This document shows, piece after piece, positions 1 through 8,461 of a DNA stretch of 52,432 nucleotides. Both the position numbers and the translations under genes were made by a program. This stretch comes from a virus. The first letter of the stretch is position 1. Each line of letters opens with the position of its first letter. The DNA is taken from positions 1 through 52,432 of the IMG/VR virus record IMGVR_UViG_3300025096_003559; one strand, written 5' to 3'. The notes beneath the pieces were generated by a model, which was not told where the DNA came from, made no database searches, and was given only the letters and a program-made list of their open reading frames with translations.

Positions 1-527
1 ACAAGTGCCAACGAGAAGCTGCCTTTTTTAACTTCGTCTTTGCCAAGAAGACGAGCAAAATTGATAAAAAACACTTCTCGCATTTTTCCAGACTCGCCCG
101 AGCCACCGGACTGGGTGCCACCAAGATTTCCATCCATATCAAAATCTTGGATGTTTCCATTTTCATCATAGCCCATGAGTACTTGAGCCATTTGAGTATA
201 GATATTAATTTTCTTTGCACGCTGATCGGATCCCTTAGAGGTAGCATAGGTTTGTCCGCCAACCGCACCTGCTCCACCTGCGACTTCGCTACCCGACAGA
301 CCTGAATTGTCTGAATAGCCGGTTGCAAGGTCAAAAATGTGGTTTGCGGAAGAACTTAAATAAGGATAATCAAAAACGCTTGTAAACATTCCATGAGAAT
401 ATGTTTTAATGTTCTCGTCAGCATATGTCCCAGAGGCGATTGTTCCAGTTAGCGGGATTGCTTCGTGAAGGATCGTCCTTGTATTTGTAATGTCGTTTGC
501 AGTTAATGTTTTAAAAGTGGTTGCCAT
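1..527 (-). CDS. Virion-type protein, N-terminal part (runs off the window edge)
   Basis: This reading frame opens with ATG at 525-527 and stays open to base 1, so only about 175 N-terminal residues are present. The protein begins MATTFKTLTANDIT and continues with a glycine- and serine-rich stretch (SGLSGSEVAGGAGAVGG, around residues 80-97). A weak AGGA Shine-Dalgarno lies upstream of the ATG. I do not assign a named family. My impression is that proteins with this kind of opening occur as unnamed structural proteins in large marine myoviruses, but that is memory and not a search result. Its place downstream of baseplate-type genes on the same strand supports a virion role. The function is unknown. 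Confidence 0.7.
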   Translation of the reverse strand, partial: MATTFKTLTANDITNTRTILHEAIPLTGTIASGTYADENIKTYSHGMFTSVFDYPYLSSSANHIFDLATGYSDNSGLSGSEVAGGAGAVGGQTYATSKGSDQRAKKINIYTQMAQVLMGYDENGNIQDFDMDGNLGGTQSGGSGESGKMREVFFINFARLLGKDEVKKGSFSLAL

Positions 528-546
528 GTTTAAGTCCTATTGTGCT

Positions 547-1482
547 TTATATGTTCTTCACGTATCTAATGGGAAGATCGACCCTGTATCCTGTGGTGGC
601 TCCTGTAATCCGAATGGTGGTGTCGATGTGGTAAGTTCCGTCAGTATTTGATGTTATGGAATCAGCGAGGGCTTTTGTGCCTCCAATTTGCGTAAACAAA
701 TATGTGCTAGAGGCTAAATCAGTGGAGGCTCCGACAAGAAACTGGAGTCTCTCGCCACTTGGACCAGAAATGACTTCGCGGCTCATGTTTGTTCCACCGT
801 GGCCCAGATGAAAAAAGTTTGAATTTGTGGTGGTCGAAAGATAATAAGATGCAATATTGTCATCATCTATAAAGGAAGCAACTGCTGCCACTCCATCTAC
901 ATCGGTGAGATATCCAAGTCGATTATCCATTTCAATAATATATTGTGTTTCCCACAAGTCTGCATCCAAGGCAACGTCGTTTCCGTTTCCAAGAGCATTA
1001 CTTGCGATGCCCTGGTCAAAAGTTATAGAGTTTACCTGACCTGCTTGGGTTAAATAATAGCTTTGTATAACGTTCGTACCGCCATCGGCAGCGCTCTCGT
1101 TTTGCCAGTCATTGGCTGTGGCTTCATCCACCAGAATGGTTACAACGCCATTGACGCCGTTGGCAGCTATCCCCTTCGTTGTATTCTGTTTGATTTCGGG
1201 AAGATATAATAGATTTGTTCTTGATATCGAAAGAAGCTTTGACTTCAGTATAGATGTGTTGTTTGTAAAAGCTTCAAGCACTGGCGTTTGCAAAATTGCT
1301 ACATCATAATAGGCAGAGCCACTTGCGTGATTCTTGTCATACAGTGCATAGTTAATTTCATCGTCGCCAAGGGCAAATTTTGTAATATTGAATGAGCCAT
1401 CGCCCTTTGCCAGTCTCATTCTTCCCGTGTCTGTTAACACTGCGTCGAGTATAATATCACCCGAGTTGTCAAGAAACGCCAT
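547..1482 (-). CDS. Probable virion structural protein, 311 aa
   Basis: The protein starts MAFLDNSGDIILDAVLTDTG and has an N-terminal segment (about residues 1-45) with the pattern D-x-V-L-T-x-x-G-R-x-x-L-A-x-G-D-G. Similar openings are, to my knowledge, common in unnamed structural proteins of large marine myoviruses. The rest is rich in Ser, Thr, Asn and Asp with no signal peptide or membrane segment, in keeping with a beta-rich virion component. The ATG has a GGAG Shine-Dalgarno about 9 bases upstream. It is followed 19 bases later by the next structural-type gene and preceded by a 78-base gap. Its opening recalls the 389-residue protein at 7250-8419 (both have an L-T-x-x-G segment followed by a short Lys-rich loop), so the two may be paralogues. 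The exact role is unknown. Confidence 0.75.
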   Translation of the reverse strand: MAFLDNSGDIILDAVLTDTGRMRLAKGDGSFNITKFALGDDEINYALYDKNHASGSAYYDVAILQTPVLEAFTNNTSILKSKLLSISRTNLLYLPEIKQNTTKGIAANGVNGVVTILVDEATANDWQNESAADGGTNVIQSYYLTQAGQVNSITFDQGIASNALGNGNDVALDADLWETQYIIEMDNRLGYLTDVDGVAAVASFIDDDNIASYYLSTTTNSNFFHLGHGGTNMSREVISGPSGERLQFLVGASTDLASSTYLFTQIGGTKALADSITSNTDGTYHIDTTIRITGATTGYRVDLPIRYVKNI

Positions 1483-1560
1483 TTATATATTCTCCGTATA
1501 GTGGTAATTAGTATTTGATTAGATTAAAATGCCAAAATTTTAGGTATTAACATTTCATAA

Positions 1561-4245
1561 TTAAGTTGGCTGAGTGCCCCTATTAAATTGAACTTTGCAT
1601 GTAAGATTTAAATCGAACTTCCTTCCAGAATTTTTAGATGTCACTCGTATTTTAAATTTCCGTTGGTTTGTAGCAGATGACCATACCGATCCTTCTGCTT
1701 GTTGCCCCAGGACCATGGTTCCGGCATCGTAAGCAGTAGCATCAGGGGTAGATGTATTCGCGAAAGTGTCTTCATAATTAATTAGCGATTGTATAAAATT
1801 CGGATTAATTTTTAAATATCTTTTTAAACTTCGGGTGGAGCTTACATTATTGTTATTGTTAAGAGGGTCATTAAGATTGTAAATGCTTGTATAGAAAAAC
1901 ATCATACCATCAAATTCTACTATTTCAACTTGATATATTTCAGTTGGGTTAGAACGATTTTGATGTACGTCAACTGCTCTAAACGTATAGTAATATTTTT
2001 GGTTAGGCGATATGTTATCAACATAAGATATAGCCGTAGCATTTTGAGAAACTTCTACTGTGAGAAGGTGTCCAGCAAAATCTTCATATGAGGATGGAGG
2101 AGTATCCATTCTGTATATTTCAAAATGTTGTACTGGATCATCTGATTTGAAGTTAATGGGTTCTCCTGGCAATAGCTGACGTGAGTTTCTAAAATTTCGG
2201 ACAAATATTGCATCTCGCTCATTTATAATAATTGGTTGTAAATCATAGTCTCCAGTATTTGAATTTAAGTTTATTAGAAACTGATCGGAAACACCCTTAT
2301 AGGGAATAAGATCTACATGTGGCCAAACAGGGGCTGCATCGAGAATTCTTGCGGCTTGTTTATATATCGGCAGTCTTGCGATTTTAAGAGACGGCTCGTA
2401 GAAAACAGTAAATTCTTTTTCGTGAACCGCCAGCGCGGGGGCGTATCCCATCGTTGGAATATAGGTTTGCCCAAGAACTCCTTCACGATACTCATATTGG
2501 GTGCCCACAATTAAGTTATGAGCAAATATTTCATAGGTATATTCTTTGTCGTATTTTACTTGTGTATCAATATAATTAAGAACATCAAGTTTGTCTGTGT
2601 TTGGTATGAATATTCTTTGCAGAGGCTCCGCTCCTGTTGTGGGTGATGTTTTAACAATTTCATATATAATAGTTTCGTTATATGCTTCTTTACCCATGAG
2701 CACTTGTTCAAATGTTCTTGAGTGGTCGTTAATAAGTTGTTGAATTTTTCCAGATAAAATAATCGCTTGTAGAGCATCCCTGAAGGCGTTACACTCGTCT
2801 GGTGCGGTGCTTTGATTTTCAGGAATTCCGAGAAAAATCATACTGTCATAGAAAGTAGAGGTTATCTGATATGATGGAGTGGTGGTTAAAAAGTCCTCCA
2901 CCCAGAGCTTGAGGTCCATTAAGGAAATATCTCTTATATCTACTTGTGTTTTAAATGTGGATGTTCCATCAGCGATATTAATAATGATTTTTTCGGTTGA
3001 CAATGCAAACGGTTTTTGAGTTGTAAGCATAGCGCCCCCTGCACTTGGGGTGCCGTTGGTGGCTCTGGCTGTGTAATATGCCTCATTCATAACGGTCTTT
3101 AATAAACTGTCTGTCATGCCTGATAATTCTACGGCATTGAAAAATTCTCCTGTTTTTTCTGTTTGTAATTCTAATGTATTGTTCATTGGGTGAACATCAT
3201 CAAACTCATATCCTTGTTGCAATGATGGAATCTGCGAGCTTGGGAAAGCTATATTATTGAAATGATTGATGTTAGCAGACCATGCAACAACACCGAGCAC
3301 GCTTTGTTCCAATAACGATTGAACATTTCTAACATACTGAGAGCCAATTCCAAGGTCTGCAAGACTGGTTTGCATTTGATTACCGTCTTTGGTCATTATT
3401 GAATATAAATTTGGTAATGCTGCTTCTGGCCATCCCTGAGTCATTGTCGCCCAGATGCTGCCTTCTATCGCATTTTCATATCCTTTTTCAAAAAAATTAT
3501 AATTAGGCTCTACATTTGCGTAAGCAGGGTTATGAACAATGTTTATATATCTTTCTAATTCTTTTTGAGAAAAAGGGATAGTAAAGTCAGTATAGTGATC
3601 GGTGAATACTTTGGTCGTGTCAATAAGGGGAGAATGTCTGAGGGGGGCCATACCATCAACGAATAGTGTCCACATAACGTCTAATTCGGCATCACTATAC
3701 AGACGCCCTTCCTGACCGCTGCCAGCGGAAGCACCGCCAGGATTATTTACAAAATGAGTGCTGCTAACTTTCCAGCTTTGGGCGTATTTCTTGAATAAAG
3801 AATCAGACGCTTGAACTTCGAGTGGGTCTGCCAGGGCAATAAGGGAGAGTGGCGAAGATGTGGCGACGGTCGTGATATTATCAGATTGCCACACGCCATA
3901 CAGATTTTCCCCGAAAGAATCATTAAGGTAAACCATGGTTCCATTATTATCTAATACAAAGAATTTTCTTGCTTCCGCTCTAAGAGGATCCTCAATACCA
4001 CTGGGTCTAGTAGCGGCTATTCGTCCGTTCCCAAATTGCGGGGCTGGCACCCAAGGCGACTCCTCCAGTGGATTAAAAAAAAGTGCATCCTCCACTGCGT
4101 CCAGGGTTTTTCCAAGAGAAGTGGGGCGACTTTCGGTTGTATATCCTCCTCCGCTGGCGGGGGTGAAACCGGCAGATTCGGGAGTGGTTTCGCCGGTTTC
4201 TACGAGAACTCCTTCTATAATTTCTTCGCATTTCTTAATTGCCAT
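1561..4245 (-). CDS. Large virion protein with a fibronectin-III-like segment, 894 aa
   Basis: This 894-residue protein has no signal peptide or obvious membrane span. Residues about 680-780 look like a fibronectin type III-like beta sandwich: an aromatic YYYTFRAVD strand is followed by a short Asn/Ser-rich loop and a final strand, as in the C-terminal half of FN3 modules. FN3-type modules are common in phage tail and baseplate proteins that touch the host surface. The preceding region (about 20-660) does not match a family I recognise. The start is well supported by a strong GGAGGAGGA Shine-Dalgarno at 4256-4264, ten bases before the ATG. The gene lies 35 bases after a 987-residue protein, in the run of baseplate-associated genes. 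A peripheral tail or fibre-linked role is inference. Confidence 0.75.
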   Translation of the reverse strand: MAIKKCEEIIEGVLVETGETTPESAGFTPASGGGYTTESRPTSLGKTLDAVEDALFFNPLEESPWVPAPQFGNGRIAATRPSGIEDPLRAEARKFFVLDNNGTMVYLNDSFGENLYGVWQSDNITTVATSSPLSLIALADPLEVQASDSLFKKYAQSWKVSSTHFVNNPGGASAGSGQEGRLYSDAELDVMWTLFVDGMAPLRHSPLIDTTKVFTDHYTDFTIPFSQKELERYINIVHNPAYANVEPNYNFFEKGYENAIEGSIWATMTQGWPEAALPNLYSIMTKDGNQMQTSLADLGIGSQYVRNVQSLLEQSVLGVVAWSANINHFNNIAFPSSQIPSLQQGYEFDDVHPMNNTLELQTEKTGEFFNAVELSGMTDSLLKTVMNEAYYTARATNGTPSAGGAMLTTQKPFALSTEKIIINIADGTSTFKTQVDIRDISLMDLKLWVEDFLTTTPSYQITSTFYDSMIFLGIPENQSTAPDECNAFRDALQAIILSGKIQQLINDHSRTFEQVLMGKEAYNETIIYEIVKTSPTTGAEPLQRIFIPNTDKLDVLNYIDTQVKYDKEYTYEIFAHNLIVGTQYEYREGVLGQTYIPTMGYAPALAVHEKEFTVFYEPSLKIARLPIYKQAARILDAAPVWPHVDLIPYKGVSDQFLINLNSNTGDYDLQPIIINERDAIFVRNFRNSRQLLPGEPINFKSDDPVQHFEIYRMDTPPSSYEDFAGHLLTVEVSQNATAISYVDNISPNQKYYYTFRAVDVHQNRSNPTEIYQVEIVEFDGMMFFYTSIYNLNDPLNNNNNVSSTRSLKRYLKINPNFIQSLINYEDTFANTSTPDATAYDAGTMVLGQQAEGSVWSSATNQRKFKIRVTSKNSGRKFDLNLTCKVQFNRGTQPT

Positions 4246-4255
4246 GGTTTAGGAT

Positions 4256-4264
4256 CCTCCTCCC
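4256..4264 (-). promoter_or_regulatory. Strong Shine-Dalgarno for the 894-aa virion protein
   Basis: On the minus strand the bases read GGGAGGAGG, ten bases upstream of the ATG at 4243-4245. This is the most extended ribosome-binding site I noticed in the window. It fixes the start codon and suggests that the protein is made at a high level. Confidence 0.65.
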
Positions 4265-4280
4265 GTGTTCATACATAGTT

Positions 4281-7244
4281 TTAGACAACCAACAAGAAAT
4301 ATGAATTAATTACTTCTACATCTGATCTTCTGGTTTGCCGACAAAGATAATAACCGGTTCCAGTGCTCGAAAGAGAGGCAAGAGATTTTGTCTCAAATCT
4401 CGCTATTCGCATCATTGGTGTACGATAATAAGTGCCGCCCCTGCTCGAATGACGTTCAAATACAAATCCTGTTAAAACATCAACGTTAACGTTGAGTGCT
4501 GGAGATGATTCCCTTCCAGAAGCCACAATTTGTTGTAATAATGAGGCATATACTTCTGGTGGGAGATCTGGCAGTTCTTCGTCGGCTAAGTCTTTTGGTC
4601 CTAATATATCGGAAAGGATATCTGTCGAGTTCTGTTGGAGATACCTGTCCATCGGGGAAAAACTAGGAGCACCGGAGGTGGGGAGTGTTATAGGAAACAC
4701 ATCATATGTAATGCCGAGGTTGCCGAGAAGTTCTGCGGGGGTTCGATTAAGATTAGATTCTGTATCTAAATTAACTTCGGTTTGACTGGAGAGTTGGATT
4801 TGTGAGCGAGTATACGTAGATAAGCTGTTTCCGTGGGGCGCTTGACTAACATTGTCAGCATAGGACTCATTTATAAACCTTGCCCCGATTGTATTGACAA
4901 AATATTCTTTTAGTCCCATTGTTTGAAGCTGAAAGGTGGATGTATTGTTGGACGGGTGATTGGTTAGCGTTGCTTCGATCCCCGCTCCAGGATAGCCTGC
5001 GTCCATTATATTATTAATCTGAGTTGATATTAGCAATAGAAGTTCATTGAACAAGAGGACTCCCTCTATGCCGCCCCAGTAGGGATTGATAAGATCATAT
5101 ATTTTAGCTCCATAATAATTGTATTTGGGTGTCCCGTTGATAGTGTCTGTTAAATCAATGAAATTACCAATCGCACTAAGATAGGCTTCTATTATTGGGA
5201 CAAGCCCTGACCAGTGACCATGTGCCATCACTTCTTGACCATAAACAGTAAATTTTCTACTTTTTACGTCATATACATCAGGTATTTGTGTTAAAGCAAC
5301 ATATTTTTGATATTCCATCATAGCTTGAGAAAGATTCGAAGAAACTGTGTTCATATATGTAACAAATCCATCAATAACTTCAATGTCTATAGAATATTGG
5401 CAAACCCCATCACTTTGTGAATCCATACCTTTATGTTTAAGCCAATCATAGTGAATCGGTGGGACAGAGGGGGAACCTACTGGTGGTGGTGGTGGTACCC
5501 TATGAACCCATTTGTCTGTATCTATCCCGGTAAAAAAACGCAGAGCAACCCCAGCGAAACGCCCCCCTGTTCCTGGTGCTGGCTGATCTTCCAAAATTAA
5601 ATTAATCTCATTTATATTTTCATCATCAAGAGACAATATTACAGGAGTATCAATAGTGGAATGTCCATTATCCAACAAATAATTTTTTACTGGCGAGCCC
5701 AGACTGTTGACTGCTGGTTCCTCTCTAACCTGTCGTCTGCTTACAATAAATCGAGTCATTTGGGAATTATCGACTATCTCTTGTTTAGCCGTATCAGATA
5801 ACTTAGAAATAATATTTGCGTACTTAGAACTTTCAAGACAAAATTTTCCGTAGTCAAATGCGAAAAAAAAGCGTGCATTTTTGTCAGCATCTTTTGTCAC
5901 AAATAATTCAGATAAATATGAATTCGCAGCAAAGGCTTGAGCAAGAATGTCTTGCTGCTCTGGAAATGCTAATAGTTCTGTTCTTAGCGAAGTAAACTGT
6001 GCCGTTAAAACACTAATCTCGTCTCTAATTCGAAAATCTTGGACATTATTTATAGGTATAAATTGTGCCTCTAATTCATGAGTATGTGGACCTACTCCCG
6101 GAAATCCGAAAAGACCTTCACAGCTTGTCGCTGAATACTGAGGGGGTGAGCCGGGACCGGGTGGCTCATAGCACCAACTCTGTGCCGTCTGAACGACGCC
6201 ACCTATGATCTCGTGTCTGTGTTTAATACGTGGCTCTTCCGGGTGCATAGCATACTCTGTCCAGCCGTTTCCATCGGAATTAAGGTCAGCATAATTATGA
6301 TCATGACCCTCATCAACAGTCGTGATGCCCACTGAAGCCAATTTTTTTATTGAAGAAACAACTTGAGAATTCTGAATTACAAGTTCTTGCTCCACTCTGC
6401 CAATAATATTTGTTAAAGATTCGGGGATTTCTAGATTAAAATCGGTTGCCAATGAAACTGTATCAAGTTGCACATATGCAAATATGGTTAAATGCTGTAT
6501 TACATTATAGATCGTAGCATCTAAAGCAAAAGTATAGGGTGCGATCAATTCTATATTACCGTCACTGTTTCTGTATGTGGATGTAATATCATTTAACGTT
6601 TTATATTGAGTATTAAAATCGTGACTTGGACCTCCACCTGCCCAGCCCGGTGGTGGGATTTGGTGCGGCGTTGGCTGTGTGGCAGGAACTTCCCGAAGCA
6701 TCTGTTCAAACTCTTCGGTTTTGTTTGTAGAGGTCGTCATTATGCATCGAACTTGAAAATACTCTTTTAAATTCAAGTTTGAATTGGGAATGAGTGCCTC
6801 TTCTAAAAGAGAGTATGTTCCATTTGCGCTAAGCTGATCAACTAGTTTTAAACTGATGGTTATTTTTGGCGTTTGGAGAACATCGAGCACATTGGGATCT
6901 GGATTTGTATCCATCAAAGATTCTTCCAAGAGAACCCTATCAATATAAACATCGGGAATCATGTTGCCAAATGTAGAACAGGGGCTAGGCGCAGCAAGTG
7001 TGGCTGCGGGTGGTGGTGGAGCGTACCCCGGTATGTATGGGTTTTGACCAGGGGAAGCTTCTACTTCCACGGCAGGCTGGATGGTGGGTTGCGGTGGCTG
7101 ATGCCCTGGTGCTGGTTGTGATTCTGCCCAAGGGGGCGTCTCTACTGGACCTTCTGGCATAGGTGTTGGAGTTGCTGTATCTTCCTCTTCTTGAACAGGC
7201 ATCGGCATCGGCGTCGGCGTAGGGGTTCCATTATGATAGGGCAT
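4281..7244 (-). CDS. Large virion protein with Pro-rich N-terminus and HxH motifs, 987 aa
   Basis: The first 90 or so residues are low complexity and rich in Pro, Thr, Gln and Glu (TPTPMP-type repeats, then PPQP and APPPP), probably a disordered linker or tether. A central region, about residues 310-390, carries three His-x-His motifs (GHDHNY, KHRHE, PHTHE) embedded in a Gly/Asp-rich stretch. HxH pairs coordinate metal ions in several phage fibre and spike proteins, so a metal-stabilised oligomer is plausible. Later parts are rich in Asn, Ser and Ile with no membrane segment. A second Pro-rich loop (PPPPPVG) lies near residue 585. The gene starts five bases after the stop of the 389-residue gene upstream, which suggests translational coupling. 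I cannot name a family; fibre, collar or baseplate-attached protein are all possible. Confidence 0.75.
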   Translation of the reverse strand: MPYHNGTPTPTPMPMPVQEEEDTATPTPMPEGPVETPPWAESQPAPGHQPPQPTIQPAVEVEASPGQNPYIPGYAPPPPAATLAAPSPCSTFGNMIPDVYIDRVLLEESLMDTNPDPNVLDVLQTPKITISLKLVDQLSANGTYSLLEEALIPNSNLNLKEYFQVRCIMTTSTNKTEEFEQMLREVPATQPTPHQIPPPGWAGGGPSHDFNTQYKTLNDITSTYRNSDGNIELIAPYTFALDATIYNVIQHLTIFAYVQLDTVSLATDFNLEIPESLTNIIGRVEQELVIQNSQVVSSIKKLASVGITTVDEGHDHNYADLNSDGNGWTEYAMHPEEPRIKHRHEIIGGVVQTAQSWCYEPPGPGSPPQYSATSCEGLFGFPGVGPHTHELEAQFIPINNVQDFRIRDEISVLTAQFTSLRTELLAFPEQQDILAQAFAANSYLSELFVTKDADKNARFFFAFDYGKFCLESSKYANIISKLSDTAKQEIVDNSQMTRFIVSRRQVREEPAVNSLGSPVKNYLLDNGHSTIDTPVILSLDDENINEINLILEDQPAPGTGGRFAGVALRFFTGIDTDKWVHRVPPPPPVGSPSVPPIHYDWLKHKGMDSQSDGVCQYSIDIEVIDGFVTYMNTVSSNLSQAMMEYQKYVALTQIPDVYDVKSRKFTVYGQEVMAHGHWSGLVPIIEAYLSAIGNFIDLTDTINGTPKYNYYGAKIYDLINPYWGGIEGVLLFNELLLLISTQINNIMDAGYPGAGIEATLTNHPSNNTSTFQLQTMGLKEYFVNTIGARFINESYADNVSQAPHGNSLSTYTRSQIQLSSQTEVNLDTESNLNRTPAELLGNLGITYDVFPITLPTSGAPSFSPMDRYLQQNSTDILSDILGPKDLADEELPDLPPEVYASLLQQIVASGRESSPALNVNVDVLTGFVFERHSSRGGTYYRTPMMRIARFETKSLASLSSTGTGYYLCRQTRRSDVEVINSYFLLVV

Positions 7245-7249
7245 ATATC

Positions 7250-8419
7250 TTATTTACTCCCACATTCTTCGTCGTCTGACTTTACTGCATAGGGATCTAG
7301 GAACTGATAATTTGATTTTATATCAGGACATGTGAAGTCCTTTCGTGCAAATCTATATAGATCTTTATCGCCATTTTTAAGTTTATTACAAATGAGAGAT
7401 GCCTCTATCTCATCGTCTGTTTCAAAATCAAAAAAATAGTCAACAAAACTGCTATCTATTTCTGGAATTGGAGATCTTTTCATTTCCTTTTCGTCGTATA
7501 ATATATCATCTATAATAAAATCTGGTTCCACCAAAAATCTAAGCTGTTCTATCTGTCTGACGGTGGTAGTATTGGCAGCACCTTGGACAGTATTGTCGCT
7601 TATCTCATACACTTCTACTTCAAAATTATCATTTGAATATGGTACGTTTTCTTCCATGATCTGAAGTATCAAATCATCGCGATGAATATTAAAAAACGTT
7701 CCGTCGTCAAATACTTTTATATCATAGTTGATGTCATCGAATTCTGTGCCTTCTGCTAATATTTGTTCTAGAATAGATTGGGGTATCCCATCGATATCGC
7801 CTCTGCCGACTGCATCGATCAAATCTTGTGATATATTGAGAGTGCCATCTTTAATGCTAACCCTATATTTAACTTCTATCTCAATTTGAGGGATATTCAA
7901 TATAACTTTAGAACTGTCTAAAGTTAATGTAGATGTAGTACGTGGATGGTCTGTGGTGTTGTCACCAGTTAGTACCTTGCCACTTAACAACATTAAGTTC
8001 CAGGAAGGCATTTTATCGCTGCCAAAATCAGATTGTGCCAGAGGGTTAACTAAAATTTGAGACTTATCGGGTGTTTGTTGCCTGATCATTTGTAGTGATC
8101 GCATTGCATCGGGCGTAGTTGCACCTCCTCCCATTTGGGCGTGATAGGTTGCCTCGGAAGCACGTTGTAAATCATCGTCAATACTGTGAAAATTATGGAA
8201 CGGCTTTGAATTAGGTGTGTTTCCCTGAATCCGGGGTTCAGCGTTATTTTGAATTTCACCCGGCTTATCTTGAAGTCCCATAAAATTGGAATCATAAATG
8301 ATCCCATCATCATAAAATGCATAATAAACAGGCTTAAGCTTACCCAACGATAACAAATATTTGCCATATTGCGTAAGCTGTAAATCGATTACTTCTTCTT
8401 TTTTATTAAAAAATTCCAT
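7250..8419 (-). CDS. Probable virion structural protein, 389 aa
   Basis: The protein begins MEFFNKKEEVIDLQLTQYGKYLL, followed by GKLKPVYYAFYDDGIIYD. I associate this opening with unnamed structural proteins of large marine myoviruses, where a short LTxYGKxLLSxGKLKP element starts the protein; this is memory, not a search. The rest is acidic, with several Asp/Glu-rich segments (for example FEVEVYEISD and FFDFETDDEIEA), and ends in a Cys-containing tail (DDEECGSK). There is no signal peptide or membrane segment. A gap of about 40 AT-rich bases separates it from the giant gene upstream, and the next gene starts five bases after its stop. The opening resembles that of the 311-residue protein at 547-1482. 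Its role in the particle is unknown. Confidence 0.75.
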   Translation of the reverse strand: MEFFNKKEEVIDLQLTQYGKYLLSLGKLKPVYYAFYDDGIIYDSNFMGLQDKPGEIQNNAEPRIQGNTPNSKPFHNFHSIDDDLQRASEATYHAQMGGGATTPDAMRSLQMIRQQTPDKSQILVNPLAQSDFGSDKMPSWNLMLLSGKVLTGDNTTDHPRTTSTLTLDSSKVILNIPQIEIEVKYRVSIKDGTLNISQDLIDAVGRGDIDGIPQSILEQILAEGTEFDDINYDIKVFDDGTFFNIHRDDLILQIMEENVPYSNDNFEVEVYEISDNTVQGAANTTTVRQIEQLRFLVEPDFIIDDILYDEKEMKRSPIPEIDSSFVDYFFDFETDDEIEASLICNKLKNGDKDLYRFARKDFTCPDIKSNYQFLDPYAVKSDDEECGSK

Positions 8420-8461
8420 TAATGTTGATGCCTATATTAAATATCATTGTATATTATTTTT

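Noticed and set aside
1483-1560. Possible terminator in the longest gap
   Set aside because: Only a weak AT-rich inverted repeat (CCAAAATTTTAGG) is present, with no GC-rich stem and no T run.
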